A stretch of DNA of 64,000 nt from an uncultured Roseibium sp. (lineage in GTDB: Bacteria; Pseudomonadota; Alphaproteobacteria; Rhizobiales; Stappiaceae). The notes below the pieces were generated by a model, which saw only the letters and a list, made by a program, of their open reading frames with translations, was not told the DNA's origin and made no database searches. The position numbers and the translations under genes were made by a program. Position 1 is the first letter of the stretch; every line of letters begins with the position of its first letter. Positions 39,207-47,755 of the stretch are shown here, piece by piece. The stretch covers positions 284,001-348,000 of the forward strand of contig NZ_OY769915.1 of NCBI RefSeq assembly GCF_963669205.1, read 5' to 3'.

Positions 39207-39905
39207 TCAAAGGCTCGGCACGTAAAGCTGCGAATAGGCGAGGCGGACGAGTTCGATGGTTTCCTCGCTGCGCCGTTCGATGTGGCTGCGCAGGGCCGTC
39301 ACTGCGGTGTCCGTGTCCCTGTTTTTCACCGCGTCGACGATCTTGCGGTGCGCGGGCAGGGACGGATCTTCATGTGCCCCGTCTTCCATCTGCTCGCGGA
39401 TCTGGCGGAAATTGATCAGGCGGACGTAACGTATCCGTTCATTCAGGTTGCTGAGCAGCCTGACCAGTTCGCCATTGCCGGACAGCGCGGCAAGGCGGAG
39501 ATGAAACTCTTCGTCCTGCTGCAGCACTTCGGTGAGGTCCGTCGAGGTGAAATAGGTCTTCTCGAAGTCGTCGAGATAGTCGCATAGCGCCTGAATCTCG
39601 TCGTCACCGGCGTTTTCGATCCCCCGGATGATGCCCTCTGTCTCAATGGCGCAGCGCGCCTGATAAAGCTCCAGCACCTTGGCCGGTTCCAGCGGGCGGC
39701 AGAAGAAGCCCTGTCCCTTCGCAAGCGTCAGGAAACCTTCCGCAACGAGCCGGTTCAGCGCTTCACGCAGCGGTGTGCGGCTTGCGCCAAGCCTTGTGGT
39801 GAGCGCGGATTCATTGATGCGCTCGCCCGGCTTGAAGTCGAAATTGATCGCCATGTCGCGCAGCGTCTCGTAGACGCGGTCAACGCTGCTGAGGCGCTTT
39901 GTCAT
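39207..39905 (-). CDS. GntR-family regulator, FCD (FadR/VanR) subfamily
   Basis: A 232-residue regulator. The N-terminal winged helix-turn-helix covers about residues 8-75 (RVYETLRDMAINFDFKPGERINESALTTRLGASRTPLREALNRLVAEGFLTL). The C-terminal all-helical FCD domain carries the metal-site residues: DEEFHLRLAALSGN, HRKIVDAV and LRSHIERR. Such regulators sense a carboxylic acid intermediate and repress the catabolic genes beside them. It is divergent from the ThDP-enzyme gene; a CTGTATACAA site lies between them. Confidence 0.9.
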   Translation of the reverse strand: MTKRLSSVDRVYETLRDMAINFDFKPGERINESALTTRLGASRTPLREALNRLVAEGFLTLAKGQGFFCRPLEPAKVLELYQARCAIETEGIIRGIENAGDDEIQALCDYLDDFEKTYFTSTDLTEVLQQDEEFHLRLAALSGNGELVRLLSNLNERIRYVRLINFRQIREQMEDGAHEDPSLPAHRKIVDAVKNRDTDTAVTALRSHIERRSEETIELVRLAYSQLYVPSL

Positions 39906-39999
39906 TGTGGTCCCGCCGTGCACAGTCTGTTCCTCCGCCCCCTGATAGATCAAAAACCGCGCTTTGTGAACATTTGCGCCTTCACATTTGCCTACAGAG

Positions 40000-40009
40000 C
40001 TGTATACAA
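40000..40009. promoter_or_regulatory. CTGTATACAA site in the GntR/ThDP divergent region
   Basis: Differs by one base from the perfect palindrome at 38350-38359 and lies 95 bases from the GntR start and about 50 from the ThDP-enzyme start. Position and sequence fit an operator for the GntR regulator, controlling both directions. Confidence 0.5.
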
Positions 40010-40060
40010 TATTGAGTGCAGCTGAATTTGCGTACGTGGAATGCGTCTTGTCTGGGGGAT

Positions 40061-41755
40061 ATGGTGCGAAATACGTTGAACGGCGCTGAGGCGATGGTGC
40101 GGTCCCTGGAGGCCCACGGGGTGCGCCATATTTTCGGGCTTTGCGGCGACACCACGCTGCCATTCTACGACGCCATGCACAATCTTGACCATGGCATCAC
40201 CCATGTCCTGACGCGCGATGAGCGCAGTGCGGCCTATATGGCCGACGCCTATGCGCGCGTCACCGGGCGCGTTGGCGTGTGCGAGGGCCCGTCAGGTGGC
40301 GGTGCGACCTACATCCTGCCCGGCCTGATCGAGGCCAACGAAAGCTCCTATGCGGTGATGTCGATCACGACCGACATCTCGGTCGGATCCTACGGCAAGT
40401 ATCCCTTGACGGAGGTCGACCAGGAAGCACTGATGCGGCCCCTCACCAAGTTCAACACGGTCATCAGGCGTGCCGATCACATCCCGCGCATGGTGCGTCA
40501 GGCCTTCCGCGCCATGACGACAGGCCGTCCGGGCTCGTCGCATCTCGGCCTGCCCTATGACATTCAGTACGATCCGGTTCCGGCCGATGACATCTGGGCG
40601 GACCCGAAACTCAAATCGTTTCCATCCTATCGCGCCGCGCCGGAGCCCGGTGCGGCAGAGGCGGCCGTCGAGGCAATCCTGACGGCGAAGTCGCCCCTGA
40701 TCGTCTGTGGCGGCGGTGTCGTGATTGCCGGGGCAATGGATGAACTCGACCGGTTTGCAAGCCGGCTGGATCTCGCGGTGGCTACGTCTATTTCAGGCAA
40801 GGGGTCTCTTGCCGACACGCACCCGCTCTCGCTTGGCGTGGTCGGGTCGAACGGCGGAACCGACGAAACCTGGGAAATGATGGAAGCCGCCGACCTCGTG
40901 ATCTTCATGGGATGCCGCGCCGGGTCCACCACGACCTCGCGCTGGGAAGCACCCAAGCCCGGTCAGCGCATCGTGCATTTCGACAGTGACCCGATGACGA
41001 TCGGCGCAAACTATCCGACCGAGGTTGGCGTGGTCGCGGACCTGAAGCTGGCTCTGGGCGCGGTCAACGCCTGTCTCGACACGCGCGAAGGCGCGGTTCC
41101 TTCCTTCGGCGGCGCGGCAAAGGTCGCGGATATCAAGGCCCGCAAATTCGCAAAGTTCCAGGCGCTGGCGCAGAGCGATACGGACCTCATCATTCCCGAA
41201 CAAATCATTGACACGTTGAACAAAACCCTTCCTCATGATGCGATCGTGGTTTCGGATCCTGGAACAAGCTGCCCCTATTACAATGCCTATTCGCAGCAAC
41301 AGCATGCTGGACGTCAGTACATCACCAACCGTGCACACGGCGCGTTGGGCTATTCGCTGTCGGCTGCCCTCGGGGCGTGGTACGGGCGGCCGGACAAGAA
41401 AGTCGTTGCCATGATGGGGGACGGGTCTTTCGCGTTTGCCTGTGGCGAACTGGAAACGGTCGTGAGATCCGGAGCGCCGATCACCTATGTCGTCTTTTCC
41501 AATTCCGCCTTCGGCTGGATCAAGGCGAGCCAGTATGCAGACTGCGACAAGCGTTACTACAATGTCGATTTCAATCGGACCGACCAGGCCGCGGTTGCCG
41601 CCGCATTCGGCCTGAAGACCTGGAAGGTCGAGAAGGCCGAGGATCTGGAAGCCGTCATGCGCGCGGCCATGGCCCATGACGGGCCGACGCTTGTCGACGT
41701 GATCTGTCAGCCACTCGAAGAAGCCGCCGCTCCGGTGCGGCGCTGGATGGGGTGA
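40061..41755 (+). CDS. Thiamine diphosphate-dependent enzyme (acetolactate synthase/benzoylformate decarboxylase family)
   Basis: A 564-residue three-domain ThDP enzyme. The catalytic Glu is in the N-terminal DERSAAYMADAYARVTG. The central domain begins near SPLIVCGGGVVIAGAMDEL. The C-terminal ThDP-binding motif opens with GDGSFAFACGELETV and closes with SNSAFG instead of the usual NN. Members decarboxylate 2-oxo acids or ligate the resulting aldehyde. ATG at 40061 is chosen as the family N-terminus starts there; GTG at 40016 is in frame. It leads an operon with a DadA-like oxidase, TRAP transporter, UspA and an enolase-superfamily enzyme. The substrate is unknown. Confidence 0.85.
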   Translation: MVRNTLNGAEAMVRSLEAHGVRHIFGLCGDTTLPFYDAMHNLDHGITHVLTRDERSAAYMADAYARVTGRVGVCEGPSGGGATYILPGLIEANESSYAVMSITTDISVGSYGKYPLTEVDQEALMRPLTKFNTVIRRADHIPRMVRQAFRAMTTGRPGSSHLGLPYDIQYDPVPADDIWADPKLKSFPSYRAAPEPGAAEAAVEAILTAKSPLIVCGGGVVIAGAMDELDRFASRLDLAVATSISGKGSLADTHPLSLGVVGSNGGTDETWEMMEAADLVIFMGCRAGSTTTSRWEAPKPGQRIVHFDSDPMTIGANYPTEVGVVADLKLALGAVNACLDTREGAVPSFGGAAKVADIKARKFAKFQALAQSDTDLIIPEQIIDTLNKTLPHDAIVVSDPGTSCPYYNAYSQQQHAGRQYITNRAHGALGYSLSAALGAWYGRPDKKVVAMMGDGSFAFACGELETVVRSGAPITYVVFSNSAFGWIKASQYADCDKRYYNVDFNRTDQAAVAAAFGLKTWKVEKAEDLEAVMRAAMAHDGPTLVDVICQPLEEAAAPVRRWMG

Positions 41756-41758
41756 GCG

Positions 41759-43012
41759 ATGGGCCCGGCTGCGTCTCCCCATGTCGTTGTGATCGGTGCC
41801 GGCGTTGTCGGCGTGTCAACAGCGATCTGGCTGCGCCGGGCGGGTATCGACGTCACGATCGTCGACCGCGTTGAAGCGGGCACATCCGCTTCCACCTCTT
41901 ACGGCAATGCCGGGGTTCTCGCGGCCTGTTCCGTTGCGCCCGTGACCGCGCCCGGCCTGGTTCGCAAAAGCCCGAAGATGCTCCTCAATCCGGACTTTCC
42001 GCTGTTCCTGCGCTGGTCCTACCTGCCGAAACTGACGCCCTGGCTGCTGAAATACCTGTCGCATGCCAATGACAAGGACACGCGCCGCATTTCCGAAGGC
42101 CTTGCGCCAATCCTTTACGATTCCCCGTCGCAGCACGATGCGCTGGCCAGGGGTACGGGCGCCGAGGACTGGCTGGTCCATTCCGACTACAGTTTCGTCT
42201 ATCCCTCGCGCGCCGCGTTCGAGGCGGATGAATACACCTGGATGATCCGGCGGATGGCCGGTTTCGAGCCCGAGGTTCTCGAAGGCGATGCGGTTCGTGA
42301 CTTTGAACCGAATCTTTCGAGCGACATGAAACTGCTGGCGGTCATGCACGATCACGGCTTCGTCCGCGATCCGGGCCACTATGTTGCAGCCCTTGCAGAG
42401 GAAGCCGGGAAACTGGGCGCTGTCTTCATCCGGGCCGAGGTGAAGGATTTCACCTTCGCGGATGGCCGGGTCACGCAGGTCATCACGGACGGTGACGACA
42501 TCGACTGCACCCAGGTGGTCCTGGCGACCGGCGTCTGGTCCGGTTCTTTGGCAAAGAAGCTCGGTCTTGCCGTGCCGCTGGAATCCGAGCGCGGCTACCA
42601 CATCGTGTTGCAGGCCGCCGAAAACGGCCCGGCAACACCCATGATGGTCACCACGGGCAAGTTTGTCGCGACACCGATGAAGGCCGGGCTGAGATGCGCC
42701 GGCGTTGTTGAATTCGGCGGGCTTGAGGCGCCTGCCTCCAAGGCACCGCTTGACCTTCTGCGCAGGACGGTTGCACAGACATTTCCGAAATTGACGTTCG
42801 AAAAGGAAGAGAGCTGGCTTGGTCATCGTCCGGCTCCTTCCGACAGTCTGCCACTGATCGGAGAAATCGGGGCATCTGGCGTCTTTGCCGGCTTTGGGCA
42901 CCATCACGTTGGCCTCACGGCCGGTCCCAAGACCGGGCGCATTCTGGCGGGTCTCATCTCTGGAGACCGTCAGAACATTGACCTGTCGGCCTATGATCCG
43001 CAACGGTTCTGA
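41759..43012 (+). CDS. FAD-dependent oxidoreductase, D-amino-acid dehydrogenase (DadA)/DAO family
   Basis: A 417-residue flavoprotein. The Rossmann FAD motif GAGVVGVSTAIWLRRAGIDVTIVDR is at residues 12-36. The TSYGNAGVLAACSVAP segment resembles the substrate/flavin loop of DadA, and the C-terminus has LGHRPAPSDSLPLIGE and GHHHVGLTAGPKTGRILAGL. It would oxidise a D-amino acid or similar amine to a 2-oxo acid, handing electrons to the respiratory chain. It starts three bases after the ThDP gene and makes the ThDP enzyme's likely substrate class, a 2-oxo acid. Confidence 0.88.
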   Translation: MGPAASPHVVVIGAGVVGVSTAIWLRRAGIDVTIVDRVEAGTSASTSYGNAGVLAACSVAPVTAPGLVRKSPKMLLNPDFPLFLRWSYLPKLTPWLLKYLSHANDKDTRRISEGLAPILYDSPSQHDALARGTGAEDWLVHSDYSFVYPSRAAFEADEYTWMIRRMAGFEPEVLEGDAVRDFEPNLSSDMKLLAVMHDHGFVRDPGHYVAALAEEAGKLGAVFIRAEVKDFTFADGRVTQVITDGDDIDCTQVVLATGVWSGSLAKKLGLAVPLESERGYHIVLQAAENGPATPMMVTTGKFVATPMKAGLRCAGVVEFGGLEAPASKAPLDLLRRTVAQTFPKLTFEKEESWLGHRPAPSDSLPLIGEIGASGVFAGFGHHHVGLTAGPKTGRILAGLISGDRQNIDLSAYDPQRF

Positions 43013-43032
43013 GCCGGCGATACGAAAGCAGC

Positions 43033-43064
43033 GTGTCCCGCAAAAGCGGGGCATGAGGGGACAC
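43033..43064 (+). promoter_or_regulatory. Overlapping alternative hairpins before the second TRAP receptor gene
   Basis: GTGTCCC (43033-43039) can pair with GGGACAC (43058-43064), or its last bases can form CCCGC-AAAA-GCGGG (43037-43050). The inner hairpin can also nest inside the outer one with an internal loop. It lies between the DadA-like gene and dctP, 20 bases before the start codon. It may cap mRNA processing or slow transcription. No riboswitch family is recognised. Confidence 0.4.
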
Positions 43065-43083
43065 AATAACGAGGAGGTTCTTC

Positions 43084-44064
43084 ATGTCCGGAATAACGAA
43101 AATCCTTATGGCCGGCGTCGCCGTTTCCACATTGGCGGCAGGCTCCGTATCTGCGGAAACCTGGGACATGCCCATGGCGTACGCGGCGACCAACTTCCAC
43201 TCGGCAACCGGTGAGAAATTTGCCGAATGCGTGACACTGGGCACCGGCGGCGCGCTGGAAATCAAGACGCATCCGGGCGGTTCGCTTTATTCGGGTGCCG
43301 AGATCAAGCGTGCGATCCAGACAGGTCAGGTTCCGATCGGTGAACGGCTGCTGTCGGGCCACCAGAACGAGAATGCGATCTTCGGGTTCGATTCCGTGCC
43401 GTTCCTTGCGACGTCATTCGAAGATTCCGAAAAGCTCTGGGAAGTGGCCAAAGAGCCCCTGACCGAAATTCTCAAGGAGCAGAACCTGCACCTGCTTTAC
43501 TCCGTGCCGTGGCCGGCGCAGGGCCTTTACTTCGACCGTGAGGTGAATTCCCTGGAAGACGTCAAGGGCCTGAAATTCAGGACCTACAACAACGCGAGTG
43601 CGCGGATGGCGGAACTCGCCGGCATGCAGCCGGTGCAGATCGAGGCTGCCGAAATCAGCCAGGCCTTTGCCACAGGCGTGGCCCAGGGCATGGTGTCTTC
43701 CGGATCCACGGGTTACGACCGCAAGATCTGGGAAAGCCTGTCGCACTATTACGCCGCCGATGCCTGGCTGCCGCGCAACTATGTCATGGTCAACATGGAC
43801 AGCTGGAACGCGCTTGACGACACGACCAAGAACGTCATCAACGGCTGTGCGGCGATGGCGGAATATGCCGGTGACTGGCGGTCCATCCAGTACAACGAGT
43901 TCACCGTCAACGAACTTGGCAAGAACGGCATGACCACAGGCCGCGTGAGCGACACCATGGCCGAAGAACTTCGCGCCATCGGCGAGACCATGACGGGAGA
44001 ATGGCTTGAGACCGCCGGTGATCAGGGCAAGGCCATCGTCGATGCATTCAAGGCAAAACAATAG
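43084..44064 (+). CDS. dctP: TRAP transporter substrate-binding protein (DctP family), second system
   Basis: A 326-residue periplasmic receptor; signal peptide ends near AAGSVSA, mature start ETWDMPMAYA. The conserved carboxylate-binding Arg is in LKFRTYNNASARMAELAGMQPVQIEAAEI, followed by AFATGVAQGMVSSGSTGYDRKIWE. It follows GAGGAGG at a good distance. It is unlike the first DctP in this window (4986), so the two systems import different acids. Its neighbours suggest an amino acid- or hydroxy acid-like ligand. Confidence 0.9.
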   Translation: MSGITKILMAGVAVSTLAAGSVSAETWDMPMAYAATNFHSATGEKFAECVTLGTGGALEIKTHPGGSLYSGAEIKRAIQTGQVPIGERLLSGHQNENAIFGFDSVPFLATSFEDSEKLWEVAKEPLTEILKEQNLHLLYSVPWPAQGLYFDREVNSLEDVKGLKFRTYNNASARMAELAGMQPVQIEAAEISQAFATGVAQGMVSSGSTGYDRKIWESLSHYYAADAWLPRNYVMVNMDSWNALDDTTKNVINGCAAMAEYAGDWRSIQYNEFTVNELGKNGMTTGRVSDTMAEELRAIGETMTGEWLETAGDQGKAIVDAFKAKQ

Positions 44065-44084
44065 TCTACCCGCATGACAACACC

Positions 44085-44107
44085 TGCCCGGCGGTCACCG
44101 CCGGGCA
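44085..44107 (+). terminator. Stem-loop between dctP and dctQ of the second TRAP operon
   Basis: A perfect 10-bp stem TGCCCGGCGG/CCGCCGGGCA with a three-base loop TCA, 20 bases after the dctP stop. There is no U-run. It parallels the hairpin at 6011-6036 in the first TRAP operon and probably sets a higher receptor-to-permease ratio. Confidence 0.6.
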
Positions 44108-44132
44108 CACTTGCCTATGAAGGGGGACGGCG

Positions 44133-44660
44133 GTGGCTGTTTTCAAGCTTTTGCGCACCGGTCTTGATGCGCTTTACAAATTCGCCGGGTATCTGGCGGC
44201 GGTTTTTCTGATTCTGATCCTCTTCTTTGTGGCCTCGCAAATGGTCGCAAGGTGGGGTGGCGGGATCATCACCGGCGCGCCCGACTTCACCGGCTACTGC
44301 ATGGCGGCGGCATCCTTCCTGGCCTTGCCTTATGCATTGAACAGCGGCAGCCACATTCGCGTCAGCCTGTTGCTGACCGCGCTCGGTCGGTACCGCAAAT
44401 TCGGCGAGATCTGGTGCTGGGCAATTGCCAGCTACCTGACCTACCTGTTTGCGCGCTATGCCATCAAGTTCACCTACGAAAGCTACCGTTTCAACGAAAT
44501 CAGCCAGGGGCATGATGCCTGGCCGATCTGGATACCGCAGATGTCCATGGCCATCGGAACGGTGCTTCTTGCGATCTGCGCATTCGATAATCTTGTGACA
44601 ACGCTGTTCACGGGCCGGGACAATATCCATGCCCCCGGCGAGAAAGTGCAGGGGGATTAG
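44133..44660 (+). CDS. dctQ: TRAP transporter small membrane subunit (DctQ family), second system
   Basis: A 175-residue protein with four hydrophobic helices, including LAAVFLILILFFVASQMVAR, FTGYCMAAASFLALPYAL and MSMAIGTVLLAICAFDNLVTTLF. Start is GTG after GAAGGGGGACGG. Three bases separate it from dctM. Confidence 0.82.
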   Translation: MAVFKLLRTGLDALYKFAGYLAAVFLILILFFVASQMVARWGGGIITGAPDFTGYCMAAASFLALPYALNSGSHIRVSLLLTALGRYRKFGEIWCWAIASYLTYLFARYAIKFTYESYRFNEISQGHDAWPIWIPQMSMAIGTVLLAICAFDNLVTTLFTGRDNIHAPGEKVQGD

Positions 44661-44663
44661 CAC

Positions 44664-45974
44664 ATGGAAGAGATCTACCTCGTTCTCATTTTCCTGTTCG
44701 TCCTGTTCCTGCTTCTGGGAACCGGTGTCTGGGTCGGGCTCGCCCTGTTCGGCGTTGCCTATCTCGGGCTGGAAATGTTCACCTCGCGCCCGGCCGGCGA
44801 CGCGATGCTGACGCGCATCTGGACCGGCTCGTCCAGCTGGACCCTGACGGCACTACCACTGTTCATCTGGATGGGCGAGATCCTGTTCCGAAGTCGATTG
44901 TCGCAGGACATGTTCCGCGGCCTCAGCCCGTGGATGCAACGCCTTCCGGGCGGCCTCGTCCATGTCAACATCGTCGGCTGCACGATCTTTGCCGCCGTTT
45001 CGGGTTCGTCCGCGGCAACGCTGACCACCGTCGGCAAGATGTCCATTCCGGAGCTGCGCAAGCGTGGTTATCCCGAATACATGACGATTGGAACGCTGAC
45101 CGGCGCGGCAACACTGGGTCTGATGATCCCCCCGTCGCTGACGCTGATTGTTTATGGCGTTGCCGTCGAGCAGTCGATTTCCAAGCTGTTCATGGCCGGT
45201 ATCCTCCCGGGTATCGTGCTGGCAGGCATGTTCATGGCCTATGTTGCAGGCTGGTCCTTCCTGCGGCCAGGTGAAGTGCCGAAGATTGCCAATCGCATGA
45301 GTTTTTCCGAAAAGCTGCGCGAAAGCCGGTTTCTGATCCCGATCATTCTGCTCATCCTTGTTGTCATCGGCTCCATGTATGGCGGCTGGGCAACGGCAAC
45401 CGAAGCGGCCTCCATCGGTGTTCTCGGGGCGTTCATTCTGGCGGCCGCACAAGGGTCACTCAACAGGAAGACCTTTATCGACAGCCTGCTCGGAGCCACC
45501 AAGACATCGGCGATGATCGCGCTGATCCTGATGGGGGCGACGGCCCTGACGCTTGCGATGGGCTTCACCGGACTGCCGCGGGCCTTGGCGGAATTCATCG
45601 AAAGCCTGCAGCTGTCACAGTTCTCGTTGCTGATGGCGCTGATGCTGTTCTACATCGTGCTCGGCATGTTTCTCGACGGCATTTCGTCCGTTGTTCTGAC
45701 GATGGCGATCGTTCAGGAAATGGTCATTGGCGCGGGCATTGATCTGATCTGGTTCGGGATCTTCATCGTGATCGTGGTCGAAATGGCGCAGATAACGCCG
45801 CCGATCGGCTTCAATCTGTTCGTCATGCAGGGCATCACCAATCACGAAATGGGCTACATCGCGAAGACCGCGATCCCCCTGTTCCTGATCATGGTGCTCA
45901 TGGTCTTCGTGATGATCTTCGTCCCCGAGCTGGCCACCTTCCTGCCGGACAACATGCGCGGTCCCCGAGGATGA
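44664..45974 (+). CDS. dctM: TRAP transporter large permease (DctM family), second system
   Basis: A 436-residue membrane protein with about twelve helices. Family landmarks: PLFIWMGEILFRS, AAVSGSSAATLTTVGKMSIPEL, GAATLGLMIPPSLTLIVYG and ITPPIGFNLFVMQGI near the C-terminus. It completes the second dctPQM set. An 8-bp inverted repeat (TGCCGGAG at 45979 and CTCCGGCA at 46002) follows the stop. Confidence 0.92.
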   Translation: MEEIYLVLIFLFVLFLLLGTGVWVGLALFGVAYLGLEMFTSRPAGDAMLTRIWTGSSSWTLTALPLFIWMGEILFRSRLSQDMFRGLSPWMQRLPGGLVHVNIVGCTIFAAVSGSSAATLTTVGKMSIPELRKRGYPEYMTIGTLTGAATLGLMIPPSLTLIVYGVAVEQSISKLFMAGILPGIVLAGMFMAYVAGWSFLRPGEVPKIANRMSFSEKLRESRFLIPIILLILVVIGSMYGGWATATEAASIGVLGAFILAAAQGSLNRKTFIDSLLGATKTSAMIALILMGATALTLAMGFTGLPRALAEFIESLQLSQFSLLMALMLFYIVLGMFLDGISSVVLTMAIVQEMVIGAGIDLIWFGIFIVIVVEMAQITPPIGFNLFVMQGITNHEMGYIAKTAIPLFLIMVLMVFVMIFVPELATFLPDNMRGPRG

Positions 45975-46041
45975 CATTTGCCGGAGATGGCTGAGCGCTG
46001 CCTCCGGCACCAACAGGAATACTTTCCAGGAGGATGTCGTC

Positions 46042-46476
46042 ATGGCAAACGTCAAGATCATTGCCGCTGTGGACCTGCACCACAGGGAAGCCGATGCGTG
46101 TGTTGTCCGCGAAGCCATCATGCTGGCGCAAAGCCATGATGCCGGGGTCGAACTGGTCTTCGTGATCCCGGATCAGCAGAATACCTACGTCCAGGCCTAT
46201 ATCCCCGACGACATGCGCGACCAGGTGGAAACGGATGCCCGCAAGGATCTGGCAGATTATGCGGCCGGGTTTGACTGGAAGTCCGTACCCTGCTCGACGG
46301 AAGTCCTGCGCGGCGTCGTCTATGAAAAACTCATCGAACATGCGGACAAGCTCTCTGCCCGGTTCATTGTTATCGGCGCGAACCGGCCGAGCGTGAAGGA
46401 TCTCTTTATCGGACCGAACGCAGCACGCGTGTCGCGATTTGCATCCTGCTGCGTTCTGGTCGTCCGGCCCGAATAG
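46042..46476 (+). CDS. Universal stress protein (UspA family)
   Basis: A 144-residue single-domain Usp: IIAAVDLHHREADACVVREAIMLAQ at the start, LIEHADKLSARFIVIGANRPSVKDLFIGPNAARVSRFASCCVLVVR at the end, where the Gly-x2-Gly-like nucleotide loop lies in variant form. It follows GGAGG. Usp genes are often attached to TRAP operons; TeaD of Halomonas elongata regulates the ectoine TRAP system TeaABC. Here it probably modulates activity of the second TRAP transporter. Confidence 0.85.
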   Translation: MANVKIIAAVDLHHREADACVVREAIMLAQSHDAGVELVFVIPDQQNTYVQAYIPDDMRDQVETDARKDLADYAAGFDWKSVPCSTEVLRGVVYEKLIEHADKLSARFIVIGANRPSVKDLFIGPNAARVSRFASCCVLVVRPE

Positions 46477-46519
46477 TGCTGTCCCGGCCGGCCATCTCAA
46501 ATTCTGCTCGGAGGCGCGC

Positions 46520-47644
46520 GTGAGCGACCACAAGATTGAACAAATCCGGGTTCACCGCATATGCATTCCGGCGAAGGCGGTCCATTCCCATGGCAGTGGC
46601 GACGTTGCCGGGATCAACGTCGCGATCCTGGAGATGACAACCGACACCGGCCTCACCGGCTGGGGCGAAGCCTCGCCCTGGCCGGTGTTCACCGGCACGG
46701 CTGAAGGGTGCGCCGCAGCCCTTCATGTACATTTGCGGCCTCACCTGATCGGCGAGGATCCCGTGCAGGTCGAAAGGCACATGTCGAAGGCGGACAAGAT
46801 CATCGTCGGGCATCCCGAGGCCAAGGCGGCCCTCGAAATGGCGCTCTTGGACATCACCGGCCAGCTTTGCGGGCTTTCGGTCGCAGAACTCGTCGGCGGC
46901 AGACAACGCGACGACATGGGCATGAGTTTTTCCATTGCAAATCCCGACTTTGCCAGGGATCTGGAAGACGTTGCAGCGATGTGGGCAGACGGTGTCAGGA
47001 TCTTCAAGTTCAAGACCGGGTTTTCGGACCATCGTTTCGACCTCATGCGCCTGGAAAAGATGCGCGAGATCTACGGCGCGGAGGCCGATATCCGTATCGA
47101 CTACAATCAGGGCCTGCCGGCCTATGATGCCGTGCGGCGGGTGCGCGACCTTGAAGTCTTCCGGCCAACCTTCGTGGAACAGCCGGTCAAGATGCACGAG
47201 CGCGAGGTAATGGCGCATATCACGCAGGTGATCGATGCTCCGATCATGGCCGACGAAAGCGTCTTCGACCCCAAGGGCGCGCTCTATGCGGCGCAGATCC
47301 GCATGGCCGATGTCTTCTCGCTCAAGATCATGAAGTCAGGCGGCATCCGACGCGCGCTCGAGGTCGCGGCGATTGCCCGCGCCGCCGGGATCGAGGTCTA
47401 CGGTGGCTGCATGTTCGAGACCGGCCTGGCGCACGCCGCCGGCGCGCATCTCATGGCGGCCGTGCCGGACCTGATCCTTCAGTGCGAATTCTACATGGCG
47501 ACCTATTACGCCAAAGACGATATCCTGACCGAACCGTTCCCGGTCAGGAACGGGCGGGTCCATGTTCCGAAGGGCAGCGGTCTGGGGGTCCAGGTGGACC
47601 CGGAGAAGCTCGCAAAATATGCGGTCGCCGATGTGCTTGAGTGA
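46520..47644 (+). CDS. Enolase-superfamily enzyme, MLE subgroup (epimerase/cycloisomerase/dehydratase)
   Basis: A 374-residue enzyme. The capping domain (residues 1-125) precedes a TIM barrel with a complete MLE-subgroup site: Lys163 and Lys165 (FKFKTG), metal ligands Asp194 (RIDYNQ), Glu220 (FVEQP) and Asp245 (MADES), and Lys269 (SLKIMKSGG). Two opposed Lys bases allow epimerisation, beta-elimination or cycloisomerisation. Known members include muconate cycloisomerase, dipeptide epimerase and cis-3-hydroxyproline dehydratase; none can be chosen here. GTG start with CGGAGG upstream. It is the last gene of the ThDP/DadA-like/TRAP/Usp run. Confidence 0.85.
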   Translation: MSDHKIEQIRVHRICIPAKAVHSHGSGDVAGINVAILEMTTDTGLTGWGEASPWPVFTGTAEGCAAALHVHLRPHLIGEDPVQVERHMSKADKIIVGHPEAKAALEMALLDITGQLCGLSVAELVGGRQRDDMGMSFSIANPDFARDLEDVAAMWADGVRIFKFKTGFSDHRFDLMRLEKMREIYGAEADIRIDYNQGLPAYDAVRRVRDLEVFRPTFVEQPVKMHEREVMAHITQVIDAPIMADESVFDPKGALYAAQIRMADVFSLKIMKSGGIRRALEVAAIARAAGIEVYGGCMFETGLAHAAGAHLMAAVPDLILQCEFYMATYYAKDDILTEPFPVRNGRVHVPKGSGLGVQVDPEKLAKYAVADVLE

Positions 47645-47755
47645 GGTGAAGCCGCTCGCCGTGCAATCGAACCCTGACAGGCGCTCAGTGCCCGGAAGCA
47701 TGGCAAGTTGCCGATCCGTTTCCTGCCGGTAAAGTCTTCGAACCCGCGTTGAGCT

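Noticed and set aside
43084..45974. Second TRAP system as an ectoine transporter (TeaABC/UehABC)
   Set aside because: The attached UspA gene suggested it, but the receptor sequence is not TeaA-like and the neighbouring enzymes do not belong to ectoine catabolism.
46520..47644. cis-3-hydroxy-L-proline dehydratase
   Set aside because: The MLE catalytic residues allow it, but the proline racemase-family partners that accompany that enzyme in Labrenzia are absent here.
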